DNA of 64,000 nt from contig NZ_QNUF01000004.1 in assembly GCF_003385455.1 (NCBI RefSeq), positions 220,604-284,603 of the forward strand, read 5' to 3'. This document shows, in pieces, positions 26,339 to 35,236 of this stretch. The stretch comes from Chryseobacterium rhizosphaerae (GTDB taxonomy: Bacteria > Bacteroidota > Bacteroidia > Flavobacteriales > Weeksellaceae). Every line of letters begins with the position of its first letter. The first letter of the stretch is position 1. Made by a program: the position numbers and the translations under genes. The notes below the pieces were generated by a model, which was not told where the DNA came from, did no database searches, and saw only the letters and a program-made list of their open reading frames with translations.

Positions 26339-27760
26339 TTATTTTTTTATAATTCTACCTACGTTTATTTCCCCTTTATCTGATGTCACTTTTACAACAT
26401 ACACACCCTGCTGTCTATTTTTCAAATCTGCATCAAATGTTTTTCCTTCTACCGTTTTGGTAAGCAATACATTCCCATTCAAATCCAATACTTCAAGCTT
26501 TCCCGATCCAATTTCTCTGTTCAAAACTCCCTTGAATTTGCCATCAGTAGGGTTAGGTGTAATTTTAATGGAGCTGTCTGCAGCTTCAGGAACTCCTCTT
26601 GTACAGGAAACTCCCAGATCCAGGTCGTAAGGGAACATAGGATAATGATTCCAGCTCATTACATCCATTGTTCCACTGGAAAAACTATACTGCACGGTCA
26701 TGATAAATTTATATTTCGCTGTAGATCCCGGAGGAAAATTAATATCCGAAGGATAAAAGTGAAAATACACCTGATTACCATTGATGAAGGTAGGAGTTGT
26801 GGAAATACCGTAATCCACTCCTGTACTGATATCCCGAACCACCATTTTACTGTGGGTCACTGTAGCTCCGGGAGGCAATGTATAATCACCATAAATATTA
26901 AAGTCTGGAGATACCCCACAACTATTGTATTCGTAATAGAATTTCAAACTTCCCCACACTCCGGTATTACAAGTACTATTAATTATTTCATCAACTTTAG
27001 GCATCTCTGATACAGATTCAAATACAAAAGATTGAGGTCTTGGATAATACAGTCTTGGTAAAACTCCGTAATCCGGGTCATTAACATTAGTTTCAACTCC
27101 CCCAGAATATGATCCTCCGGCACTCGCAATAGAGGCTCCCGTAGCAGAAGACTGCGCATTAGGACTCATATGCATCATTACAAATTTAGCACCCCGGTTT
27201 ACTTTAAAGTCTGTCACATTTTTAAATACTCCCGGAGTATTTAATGCTGTATCATAATAATTCGCAAGATATGACCCTGTAAGTAAATCCCCTGTATTTC
27301 TGGAGCCGTCAGTAAGCACCAATACTGCAAGTTTGGAGCTTCCATTTTTATGTAATGAAGTCTGCGGACTTACAATCTCCGGGCTATAACTGCCATCCAA
27401 TGCATTCCCTATTAACCCCAGCGCTTCATTAAAATGCTGACCATAGCTAAGCCTTCTGTTGAGATAAGGTTCCGGAAAGGTAAGTGTAGTAAAATCTGAC
27501 TCTATATATATTCTTGGGGTAAGCCCTAAGCTGGGACCATTATTCAGGCCTGTTCCATAATGAACTACCGCATATCTGTTTTTAGGATGACATGCCATAA
27601 TACGTTCAATTAATTTAGCTGCTGTAAGCTTCATCTCGTGGAAGCGTGCGTTATTTATGGTAGAACCATTATCAAGACAGATAATATAGTCCGTCTGTGC
27701 CTTTAAAGAACTTCCCACCATCAGACAGGCTAAAAAGAAAAATAAGAATGCTTTTTTCAT
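26339..27760 (-). CDS. Secreted VWA-like protein, T9SS type A
   Basis: A 473-residue secreted protein with a signal peptide (1-22). Residues about 24-230 resemble a von Willebrand factor A domain: beta strand 'DYIICLDNGST' where MIDAS would be, and 'LAVLVLTDGSRN' (D151) for the third metal site. The first loop reads D30-N-G-S-T rather than DxSxS, so the metal site looks degenerate. Residues about 260-385 form a beta-sandwich region, then a T9SS type A sorting domain (about 400-473, 'ITPNPTDGKFKG ... GVYVVKV'). Probably surface adhesion or scaffolding; no enzyme motif seen. Confidence 0.8.
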   Translation of the reverse strand: MKKAFLFFFLACLMVGSSLKAQTDYIICLDNGSTINNARFHEMKLTAAKLIERIMACHPKNRYAVVHYGTGLNNGPSLGLTPRIYIESDFTTLTFPEPYLNRRLSYGQHFNEALGLIGNALDGSYSPEIVSPQTSLHKNGSSKLAVLVLTDGSRNTGDLLTGSYLANYYDTALNTPGVFKNVTDFKVNRGAKFVMMHMSPNAQSSATGASIASAGGSYSGGVETNVNDPDYGVLPRLYYPRPQSFVFESVSEMPKVDEIINSTCNTGVWGSLKFYYEYNSCGVSPDFNIYGDYTLPPGATVTHSKMVVRDISTGVDYGISTTPTFINGNQVYFHFYPSDINFPPGSTAKYKFIMTVQYSFSSGTMDVMSWNHYPMFPYDLDLGVSCTRGVPEAADSSIKITPNPTDGKFKGVLNREIGSGKLEVLDLNGNVLLTKTVEGKTFDADLKNRQQGVYVVKVTSDKGEINVGRIIKK

Positions 27761-27943
27761 AAATCAATATTTTAAATTAAGTTGAATTAAAAATAACATT
27801 AATATTATCCATAACATAAAATATTTAACCATTAACCATTCATTAACGTTAGACCATGAAAGAGTAATAAAAAACACCTATCTGTTATCATAAATTAATA
27901 AAAGTAAGTGATCTGGATTGTATCCATTACCAAGCATAAAAAA

Positions 27944-27966
27944 AGCCGCTCAAATGAGCGGCTCCA
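27944..27966 (-). terminator. Terminator of rpsA
   Basis: Stem agccgctca with tgagcggct and a T run on the minus strand, 22 bp after the rpsA stop. Confidence 0.82.
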
Positions 27967-27987
27967 TATTATAAATGGTTTCAAAGA

Positions 27988-29775
27988 TTATTTACCTTCT
28001 TCCATTTTTCTTTTCAATTCTGCTAATGCATCGATATCTCCAAGAGTTGATCTTTCTTCGTTGTTTGAAGAAGAGATATTTCTAGAAGAAGAGTCTTTCA
28101 CATTTTTCTTTTCCTCATCTCTGAAGATTCCTGTGTGAGAAACTACTACTCTCTTGAATTCTTTGTTGAATTCGATTACTTTGAATTGAGCATCTTCACC
28201 TTTTTTGATTTTAGATCCATCTTCTTTCTCTAATAATCTTGAAGGGCAGAATGCTTCTACTTCAGCATCTTCGAATTGTACAGAAGCTCCTTTATCGTGA
28301 ACTTCTACAGCTTTACCAGCGTGGATAGTTCCTTCAGCATACTTAGTTTCGAATTTATCCCATGGGTTTTCAGTCAATTGCTTGTGACCTAGAGATAATC
28401 TTCTAGCTTGGATATCTAATTCAAGAACTACAACATCTAATTTATCACCTACTGCACAGAACTCAGATGGGTGCTTGATTTTCTTAGTCCAAGAAAGATC
28501 AGAAATGTAGATTAATCCGTCGATACCTTCTTCTAACTCTACGAATACACCAAAGTTAGTGAAGTTTCTTACAGTTCCTACATGCTGAGATCCTACCGGG
28601 TACTTAACCTCGATATTCTCCCATGGATCTTTAGATAATTGCTTGATACCAAGGGAAATTTTTCTTTCTTCTCTATCTAAAGTTAATACTTCAGCTTCTA
28701 CTTCATCACCTACTTTCACAAAGTCACCAGCAGATCTTAAGTGAGTAGACCAAGACATTTCAGAAACGTGGATTAATCCTTCTACACCTGGAGCGATCTC
28801 TACGAATGCACCATAGTCAGCAAGAACTACTACTTTTCCTTTTACTTTGTCTCCTACTTTCATGTCAGCAGAAAGAGCATCCCAAGGATGAGCTTCTAAT
28901 TGCTTCATACCTAATTGGATTCTTGTTTTCTCGTCATCGAAATCAAGGATTACTACTTTCACAGTTTGTCCGTCTTCTAGGATTTCAGATGGGTGGTTCA
29001 CTCTAGACCAAGAAAGATCTGTAATGTGAATTAATCCGTCTACACCTCCTAAGTCGATAAACACACCGTAAGAAGTAATGTTCTTAACAGTACCTTCAAG
29101 AACTTGTCCTTTTTCAAGCTGAGCGATGATTTCTTTTTTCTGACCTTCGATATCTGCTTCGATCAATGCTTTGTGAGATACAACTACGTTTTTGAACTCA
29201 GGGTTGATTTTCACAACTTTGAACTCCATAGTTTTACCTACGAACTGATCGTAATCTTTAATTGGCTTAACGTCAATTTGAGAACCTGGTAAGAATGCTT
29301 CGATTCCGTGAACGTCAACGATCATACCTCCTTTAGTTCTAGACTTAACAAAACCGTTAACGATTTCTCCAGTTTCGTGAAGTTCGTTTACTTTATCCCA
29401 AGCCTTAAGCGTTCTAGCTTTTCTGTGAGATAACTGTAACTGACCAGTTTTGTCTTCTCTCTTGTCAACCATTACTTCTACCTCATCACCTACACTTAGG
29501 CCTTGGTTGTAACGGAATTCGTTAAGAGAAATAACACCTTCTGATTTGAAGTTGATGTCTACGATAGCTTCTTTGTCAGTTAATCTTACTACTCTACCTA
29601 CTAAAACGTCATTGTCGTTTAGGCTGTTTAGAGATCCGTTGTAGATTTCTTCTAAGTCGCTTTTTTCTTTTCTCGCATCTGCATCAAGACCTGATTCGAA
29701 TGAATCCCAATCAAATTGTTCTGGTGCTACGTTTTGGTTTAAAATAACCTCTGCTGAATTTGTCTCTTTTGACAT
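27988..29775 (-). CDS. rpsA: 30S ribosomal protein S1
   Basis: Translation protein that binds mRNA on the 30S subunit, 595 residues. Six S1 (OB-fold) repeats are visible at roughly 55-120, 136-204, 222-293, 307-380, 394-467 and 480-548; repeats 3-5 have the strong consensus 'G.V..(I/F)..(Y/F)G.F(V/I).L..G..GL(I/Y)H'. The tail (about 555-595) is charged and Ser/Asn-rich. In Bacteroidota, mRNAs generally lack Shine-Dalgarno sites, so S1 may matter more for initiation (inference). Monocistronic, with a promoter about 125 bp upstream. Confidence 0.97.
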   Translation of the reverse strand: MSKETNSAEVILNQNVAPEQFDWDSFESGLDADARKEKSDLEEIYNGSLNSLNDNDVLVGRVVRLTDKEAIVDINFKSEGVISLNEFRYNQGLSVGDEVEVMVDKREDKTGQLQLSHRKARTLKAWDKVNELHETGEIVNGFVKSRTKGGMIVDVHGIEAFLPGSQIDVKPIKDYDQFVGKTMEFKVVKINPEFKNVVVSHKALIEADIEGQKKEIIAQLEKGQVLEGTVKNITSYGVFIDLGGVDGLIHITDLSWSRVNHPSEILEDGQTVKVVILDFDDEKTRIQLGMKQLEAHPWDALSADMKVGDKVKGKVVVLADYGAFVEIAPGVEGLIHVSEMSWSTHLRSAGDFVKVGDEVEAEVLTLDREERKISLGIKQLSKDPWENIEVKYPVGSQHVGTVRNFTNFGVFVELEEGIDGLIYISDLSWTKKIKHPSEFCAVGDKLDVVVLELDIQARRLSLGHKQLTENPWDKFETKYAEGTIHAGKAVEVHDKGASVQFEDAEVEAFCPSRLLEKEDGSKIKKGEDAQFKVIEFNKEFKRVVVSHTGIFRDEEKKNVKDSSSRNISSSNNEERSTLGDIDALAELKRKMEEGK

Positions 29776-29897
29776 TTTCTAATAAAATTTGTATTCCTTC
29801 TTTTTTAATGGTTTGAATAAATGTGGATTTAAAAAATACGGAAGTAATTAATTTTTAATATTTTACCCTATCAAACCTCTCCCACAAAAAGTGGATG

Positions 29898-29928
29898 CAA
29901 AGATAAGATTTTTTTTTAAAACAAACAA
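29898..29928 (-). promoter_or_regulatory. rpsA promoter
   Basis: On the minus strand: TTG (29928-29926), 20-bp spacer, TATCTTTG (29905-29898). It predicts an untranslated leader of about 115 nt, room for autoregulation. Confidence 0.65.
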
Positions 29929-30121
29929 GAGGTTTTCTTTTACAAGATCATCGTTTAAACAATTGATTTCCAATGGATATTTATTAAGAGAATCAAGAAT
30001 CAATAGCTAAGATGACAGACTTAAGATTGTAAATATTAGAATAAAAGACAGAATATCTATCATTAAAACTTATAGCTCTGATCCCGAATACTGAACTTTA
30101 ACATCTGCCACCTAAATTTCT

Positions 30122-30129
30122 TACCTTTG
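30122..30129 (+). promoter_or_regulatory. -7 element immediately before the DEAD-helicase start
   Basis: TACCTTTG fits TAnnTTTG and ends 4 bp before the ATG at 30134, so the transcript would be leaderless or nearly so. No clear -33 element. Confidence 0.45.
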
Positions 30130-30133
30130 CACC

Positions 30134-31441
30134 ATGGAATTAGAATCAATTTATCAAAAACTGCAGATTCAGGAAATGAATCAAATGCAGAAATCTACAT
30201 ACACTGCCTCTGAAAACAATACCGATATCGTCCTGCTCTCTCCTACCGGTTCAGGAAAAACCCTTGCTTTTTTATTTCCGGTTCTTAGAAATCTGAAAAA
30301 AGATGTGCAGGGTGTTCAGGCTTTACTATTAGTTCCTGCCAGAGAACTGGCATTACAGATCGAACAGGTTTTCAAAGCAATGGGAACAGATTTCAAAGTT
30401 TCTGTGTGTTATGGTGGACATGATAAAAAAATTGAGGTCAATAATTTAATTGAAGCACCTGCTGTTTTAATCGGAACTCCGGGAAGGGTCGCTTACCATA
30501 TAAGAAATAACAATTTCGATCCGAGAACGATTCAGACTTTAGTACTGGATGAATTTGATAAAGCCTTAGAATTAGGATTTCATGAGGATATGGAATTTAT
30601 TTCCGGTTCATTAAAAGGTCTTTCACAAAGAATTCTGACTTCAGCTACAGCAATGGATGAAATTCCCAAGTTTACAGGCTTAAAGAATGAAAAGACCATT
30701 GATTTTTTAAAATTAAGTGAAGTAAAGCCGGATATCCAATTACGAAAAGTGATGACTATTTCTGAGGAAAAGTTAGATACTTTATTCAATTTAATTTGCA
30801 AGATCGGCAATAAAAGAACATTGATCTTCTGTAATCACCGTGAAGCTGTTGACAGAATTTCTGAGCTTTTAAGAGAAAAAGGTATCGACAGGGAAACCTT
30901 CCACGGCGGCATGGAACAGGATGAAAGAGAGCGTGCTTTACTGAAATTCAGAAATGACTCTGCAAGAATTCTTATTACGACTGATCTGGCTTCCCGCGGA
31001 CTTGATGTTCCTGAGGTGGAATCTATTGTACATTACCAGCTGCCTCCAAAAGAGGATGCATTTATTCACAGAAACGGACGTACCGCCAGAATGAATGCCA
31101 AAGGTTTTGCTTACCTTATCATGACTGAAGATGAGAATTTCCCATTCATCAAAAATAACACACCTGAAGAAAGTGTAGCAGGCTTTACTAAAGTTCCGGC
31201 GAAAACACCATTTCAAACCATTTATATCAGTGCCGGAAAAAAAGATAAAGTCAATAAAGTAGATGTAGTGGGTTATCTTATAAAAAAGGGGGAACTCCAA
31301 AAAGAAGACATCGGATTGATTGAGGTAAAAGATACCACATCCTATGTTGCTGTTTCCAGAAATAAAGTCGGTGCTACCCTGAAAAAACTTCAGAATGAAA
31401 AACTGAAAGGGAAAAAAGTGAAAATGGAGGTTGCTTATTAA
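30134..31441 (+). CDS. DEAD-box RNA helicase (DEFD variant)
   Basis: A 435-residue ATP-dependent RNA helicase with two RecA domains. Motifs: Q-motif region near the N terminus, I SPTGSGKT (36-43), Ia PARELA (68-73), Ib GTPGR (114-118), II DEFD (139-142, in place of DEAD), III SAT (170-172), V TTDLASRGLD (282-291), VI HRNGRTAR (312-319). The C-terminal 70 residues ('KVDVVGYLIKKGELQKEDIGLIEVKD') look like a DbpA-type RNA-binding domain, pointing to a ribosome-assembly role; this assignment is tentative. A strong terminator follows. Confidence 0.93.
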   Translation: MELESIYQKLQIQEMNQMQKSTYTASENNTDIVLLSPTGSGKTLAFLFPVLRNLKKDVQGVQALLLVPARELALQIEQVFKAMGTDFKVSVCYGGHDKKIEVNNLIEAPAVLIGTPGRVAYHIRNNNFDPRTIQTLVLDEFDKALELGFHEDMEFISGSLKGLSQRILTSATAMDEIPKFTGLKNEKTIDFLKLSEVKPDIQLRKVMTISEEKLDTLFNLICKIGNKRTLIFCNHREAVDRISELLREKGIDRETFHGGMEQDERERALLKFRNDSARILITTDLASRGLDVPEVESIVHYQLPPKEDAFIHRNGRTARMNAKGFAYLIMTEDENFPFIKNNTPEESVAGFTKVPAKTPFQTIYISAGKKDKVNKVDVVGYLIKKGELQKEDIGLIEVKDTTSYVAVSRNKVGATLKKLQNEKLKGKKVKMEVAY

Positions 31442-31495
31442 GATTCGGTATCCTGTTATTAAGAACCGTATCTTTTTAATTAATTTTCAAACTAT

Positions 31496-31539
31496 AAAAG
31501 TCACTGAAGTGTTTAGAAATAAATACTTCAGTGACTTTT
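31496..31539. terminator. Bidirectional terminator, helicase / SMP-30 gene
   Basis: Perfect 15-bp stem (31496-31510 with 31525-31539), 14-nt loop, A and T runs outside, between convergent genes. Confidence 0.82.
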
Positions 31540-31563
31540 GTGGTAAAAACAGTATGGGTAAAA

Positions 31564-32457
31564 CTACTTTATTCCTCTCACTCTCATCGGGAAAGTATAA
31601 ACAGCAGTTGAAGCAGTAATAAATAAAACATCATTATTTTCTCCTCCAAATGTTACATTGGATGTCCATTTTTCAGGAATGGAAATATGATAGATTTTCT
31701 TACCGTCCCGGTTAAAAATATGTACTCCATCTCCTGTTAAATAAAGATTTCCGTGTTTGTCCAAAGTCATTCCATCTGAACCCATTTCACAAAAAAGCTT
31801 TCTTTCTGACAGCTTTCCTTCTCCAAGAATATCATAAACATAGGTTTTTCCGGCATCAATATCTGAGAGGTATAATTTCTTTAACTTCTCACTTCCTACA
31901 ATACCATTGGGTTGTGTAAAGGTTTCCAGCTTGGCTGTTTTACCTTCTTTATTTCTGTAGTAGAGACTTTTATGTGCTGTTTCCTGCTTAAAATCAGTCC
32001 AGTAATCCCTTTCATACAAAGGGTCTGTAAAATACATTCCCCCTAAAGCATCATTCCATACATCATTGGGTCCGTTCAGTCTTTTTCCTTCAAATCCTTT
32101 CAGAATAACCTCTACCTTTTTATCTTTTGATATTTTCCAGATCTCTCCGTGATCATCAGAACAGGTAATCAGATAACCGTCTTTATCAAAATGGGTTCCG
32201 TTTGCTCTTCCGGTTTTATCCAGAAACTCTATAACCTGATTACTTTTCCAGTCCCAATAGTAGATTTTATCATTAGGCTGATCTGTAAAATAAACATTTC
32301 CTTTATGATCTGCCGACGGTCCTTCCGTAAAACTAAACTTATCTGAAACCTTTTCAGGTTTTACTCCTTCATAAAACATTTTACTATAATTTACTGATTG
32401 ACAATTTATCAATGCGAAAACCAAACCAATCATTCCTATTTTACAGATATTCTTCAT
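31564..32457 (-). CDS. SMP-30/gluconolactonase-like lipoprotein
   Basis: A 297-residue beta-propeller protein of the SMP-30/Gluconolactonase/LRE family: 'FTEGPSADHKGNVYFTD', 'RLNGPNDVW' (metal-ligand Asn), 'GMYFTDPLY', 'QPNGIVGS' and 'DGMTLDKHGNLYLTGDGV' are the family blade motifs. The N terminus is a lipoprotein signal with lipobox 'LINC' (C19), so it should be membrane-anchored in the envelope. Members hydrolyse sugar or other lactones with a divalent metal; the substrate here is unknown. Divergent from ccoG, with a shared motif-rich gap of 256 bp. Confidence 0.9.
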   Translation of the reverse strand: MKNICKIGMIGLVFALINCQSVNYSKMFYEGVKPEKVSDKFSFTEGPSADHKGNVYFTDQPNDKIYYWDWKSNQVIEFLDKTGRANGTHFDKDGYLITCSDDHGEIWKISKDKKVEVILKGFEGKRLNGPNDVWNDALGGMYFTDPLYERDYWTDFKQETAHKSLYYRNKEGKTAKLETFTQPNGIVGSEKLKKLYLSDIDAGKTYVYDILGEGKLSERKLFCEMGSDGMTLDKHGNLYLTGDGVHIFNRDGKKIYHISIPEKWTSNVTFGGENNDVLFITASTAVYTFPMRVRGIK

Positions 32458-32548
32458 ACTTCATTTTTAAAACTGCAATTTACAATTTGAATAATAGGAT
32501 TCAAAGTTATTTTATCATTTTGATCTAATATAATACTCAAATAAAAAT

Positions 32549-32570
32549 GTCCCAATTGTCCTATTTTTGA
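32549..32570. promoter_or_regulatory. TGTCC direct repeats in the SMP-30/ccoG divergent gap
   Basis: TGTCC at 32549-32553 and 32557-32561, with a third at 32650-32654. The second is within tgtcctatttttga, identical to 19530-19543 upstream of an AraC gene. An AraC-type operator is plausible; another AraC gene lies at 34226-35107. Confidence 0.4.
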
Positions 32571-32713
32571 AGTAGATCATATTAGTAGTGGGAAGATATA
32601 ATTCGGAGCTTTGCAGTAGTAGGATCAATAACTTTTTTCATAAAAAAAATGTCCTAAAAACAAAATTGATTTTACGATACAATATTACCTTAATACTTTT
32701 ATAGCATACGATA

Positions 32714-34156
32714 ATGAGTGCAGAGTCCAACAATATCAAGTCTTTAGAAATCGAAAATGAAGATTTTAGAAATTCAGTAGGAACAATGGATGAAACGGGA
32801 AAAAGAAAATGGATCTTCCCGAGAAAGCCCAAAGGAAAATATACCAATTACCGGAATTACACCAGCTACGTTTTGCTTGCTTTGTTTTTTGGGTTGCCTT
32901 TTGTAAAAATCAATAACAATCCTTTTCTGCTTATTAATGTTATTGACGGGAGATTCTTCATTTTCGGACAGTCTTTTTATCTTCAGGACTTTTTTATTCT
33001 TGCTTTAGGAGCTGTAACGTCGGTTATTTTTGTCATGCTCTTCACAGTGGTTTTCGGAAGAATATTCTGTGGCTGGCTGTGTCCCCAAACTCTTTTTATG
33101 GAAATGATTTTCCGTAAAATTGAATACTGGATTGAAGGTGACCGAAATAAGCAGATGAAGCTCGACAGACAGGAATGGGACACTGAAAAAATAAGAAAAA
33201 GGCTGACAAAATGGTCGGTATTTCTTTTCATATCGCTGGCTATTTCTCACTTTATGTTCATGTATATCGTAGGGTATGAAGAGGTTTTCCGTATTATGAG
33301 TGAAGGTCCGGCTGAAAACTCACTCAAATTTACGGCTATGATCTTTTTCACGATGACCTTTTACTTTGTTTTTGCATGGCTTCGTGAGCAGGTTTGCACA
33401 CTGGTTTGTCCGTACGGAAGACTCCAGGGGGTTTTAATTGATAAGCAGACTATTAATGTATATTATGATTTTAAAAGAGGAGAAGGCCGCTCAAAATGGA
33501 GAAATAATGAAGACCGAAAAGCTGCCGGAAAAGGAGACTGTATTGATTGTAACCAATGTGTAGTGGTTTGCCCTACTGGAATTGACATCAGAAATGGCCA
33601 GCAACTTGAATGTGTCAACTGTACAGCATGTATTGATGCCTGTGATGAAGTGATGGACAAAGTAGGTATGCCTAGAGGACTGGTTCGTTATGCTACAGAA
33701 GCAGAGATTGAGAACAGGGAAAAGTTTACATTCACTTCAAGAATGAAAGCGACCACCGTTTTTCTGGCTTTACTCATTGGATTCCTTGGATTTTTAATGT
33801 ACGACAGAGGATCCATGGAGGCCAAGTTCATCAAACCGGCGGGATCTACGTTCTTTATTAAAGACGGTAAAATTACCAATACTTTTATTTATACCCTTCT
33901 GAATAAGTCTAATGATAAAAAAGTATTGACAATTAAAGTCATAACGCCTGCTCATGCAGAAATCACTTATTTCGGATCTGAAAAAATCATTTTAAAAGGA
34001 GATCAAATCCTTAAGGGGAACATCAATATCACCTTCCCTGAAGAAGATATTAAGTTTTCAAAACAAAATATGGTCATTGGAGTTTTTGATGAAAAAGGAA
34101 AAATGGTAGATTCATTTGAGACTACTTTTGAAGGACCATTTAAGCTGGTGTTATAG
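32714..34156 (+). CDS. ccoG: Cytochrome c oxidase accessory protein CcoG
   Basis: A 480-residue membrane iron-sulfur protein needed for maturation of cbb3-type cytochrome oxidase, where it helps reduce copper. Hydrophobic helices near 50-62, 88-115, 166-186 and 205-222 frame 'CGWLCPQTL' (from C119) and 'CTLVCPYGRLQG' (from C228). Two ferredoxin-type 4Fe-4S motifs follow: C276/279/282/286 and C300/303/306/310. A last helix (about 344-362) and a C-terminal Ig-like domain complete the protein. It normally follows ccoNOP; here no oxidase subunit or ccoH/I/S gene is within the window, so it is an orphan copy or detached from the cluster. Confidence 0.95.
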   Translation: MSAESNNIKSLEIENEDFRNSVGTMDETGKRKWIFPRKPKGKYTNYRNYTSYVLLALFFGLPFVKINNNPFLLINVIDGRFFIFGQSFYLQDFFILALGAVTSVIFVMLFTVVFGRIFCGWLCPQTLFMEMIFRKIEYWIEGDRNKQMKLDRQEWDTEKIRKRLTKWSVFLFISLAISHFMFMYIVGYEEVFRIMSEGPAENSLKFTAMIFFTMTFYFVFAWLREQVCTLVCPYGRLQGVLIDKQTINVYYDFKRGEGRSKWRNNEDRKAAGKGDCIDCNQCVVVCPTGIDIRNGQQLECVNCTACIDACDEVMDKVGMPRGLVRYATEAEIENREKFTFTSRMKATTVFLALLIGFLGFLMYDRGSMEAKFIKPAGSTFFIKDGKITNTFIYTLLNKSNDKKVLTIKVITPAHAEITYFGSEKIILKGDQILKGNINITFPEEDIKFSKQNMVIGVFDEKGKMVDSFETTFEGPFKLVL

Positions 34157-34210
34157 GTTGCAGGTGACTGATGAGAGACAGTAATACGAAGATGGAGCGT
34201 CACCGGCAAC
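34157..34210. other. Imperfect hairpin between ccoG and the AraC gene
   Basis: gttgcaggtgac (34157-34168) pairs with gtcaccggcaac (34199-34210) except one base, with a 30-nt loop. It lies between convergent genes and lacks a T run, so a terminator role is uncertain. Confidence 0.35.
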
Positions 34211-34225
34211 TTTATATGATACAAT

Positions 34226-35107
34226 TTACACCTTGTATTCCTTAATAAACTGAGTAGGGGTCATTCCGGAATTTTTCCGGAATACTCTTACAAAGTAGGA
34301 ATATTCTTCATATCCCAATCTGAAAGCAACTTCAACAAGGCTTTCATCAAGATACATCAGCATTCTTTTGGCTTCCAATACTACTCTTTCTGTGATGACG
34401 TCTGTAGCTGTTTTCTGAACAACAGTCTGGGCAATTCTATTGAGGTGCTTGGGTGAAATACCTAATAAAGAAGCGTAATAAGCAATCGATTTTTCATCGG
34501 GAAAGTGTTCTTCAATTAAATTTTCGAAATCCTGATAATGCTTAAAATAAGAAAGCCCCGCCGAGGAATCCACTCTGTCAAAATCTTTTGAAAATAATCG
34601 TGTGGCATTGATAAAGATCTGAGACATCAATGAAAGCATCAATCCTTCTTTCATAATATTCTTCTCCCGGTATTCTTTCTCCAGCTCCTGGAATAAGTGT
34701 ATATTTTGTTTGAGTTCCAGGGTATCCAGCTGAAGTTTTCTTGGAAAAGAGACTGATCCGAAAAATGGAAAATTTCTCAGCTTCTGATTCACATAGTGCA
34801 TTTCGTAAAACTCCTGAGAACAAAAGAAAATATATCCTTCAATATCTGCAGAAAGCTCCCAGCTATGAATCTGCCCGGGAGACAGAAAAAAGAGACTGCC
34901 TTCAGAAACTTCATATTTTTGAAAATCAATTTCATGAAACCCTGTTCCTCCGGTAAAAAGAACCGCTGCATAAAAATCATGTCTGTGTGGTTTTTCGATA
35001 TGCCGATGCCCTACAACCAGATGATTTTTCATGGTATTAAAATAAAAGTCTGAAGCATTTCTGCCAGCTTGAAAAAGATCAATATGAAGAACTGAAATCG
35101 AATTCAT
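34226..35107 (-). CDS. AraC-family transcriptional regulator
   Basis: A 293-residue regulator with a cupin sensing domain (about 20-160; 'HIEKPHRHDFYAAVLFTGG' and 'FFLSPGQIHSWEL' are cupin motifs) and a C-terminal AraC double HTH (about 190-290), with 'IAYYASLLGISPKHLNRIAQ' and 'LVEVAFRLGYEEYSYFVRVFRKNSGMTPTQF'. This 'helix-turn-helix domain-containing' AraC group is abundant in flavobacteria. A GTG precedes the ATG at 35107; the ATG is preferred. No target operon is adjacent except ccoG downstream on the other strand. Confidence 0.92.
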   Translation of the reverse strand: MNSISVLHIDLFQAGRNASDFYFNTMKNHLVVGHRHIEKPHRHDFYAAVLFTGGTGFHEIDFQKYEVSEGSLFFLSPGQIHSWELSADIEGYIFFCSQEFYEMHYVNQKLRNFPFFGSVSFPRKLQLDTLELKQNIHLFQELEKEYREKNIMKEGLMLSLMSQIFINATRLFSKDFDRVDSSAGLSYFKHYQDFENLIEEHFPDEKSIAYYASLLGISPKHLNRIAQTVVQKTATDVITERVVLEAKRMLMYLDESLVEVAFRLGYEEYSYFVRVFRKNSGMTPTQFIKEYKV

Positions 35108-35189
35108 CACCTGCTATTTATAAAAGAAAACGGATTGAATATTGATAAAAGTAGTATAAATAAAGATAAGCCGCAAATTTCAAATAAAA

Positions 35190-35212
35190 AAGGACCGGTA
35201 TAACCGATCCTT
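35190..35212 (-). terminator. Terminator of the M12B-like protease gene
   Basis: Nine-bp stem with one G-U pair (35190-35198 with 35204-35212), then T-rich sequence on the minus strand. Confidence 0.72.
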
Positions 35213-35236
35213 CTTCTCTTTACATTCAATAGTCTT

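Larger units (their letters stand above)
29776..30133. other. Divergent rpsA / DEAD-helicase control region
   Basis: No coding frame in 358 bp. It holds the rpsA promoter (29898-29928), a leader of about 115 nt with a small ccac-aaaaa-gtgg hairpin at its 5' end (29882-29894), and the helicase -7 element (30122-30129). Confidence 0.6.
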
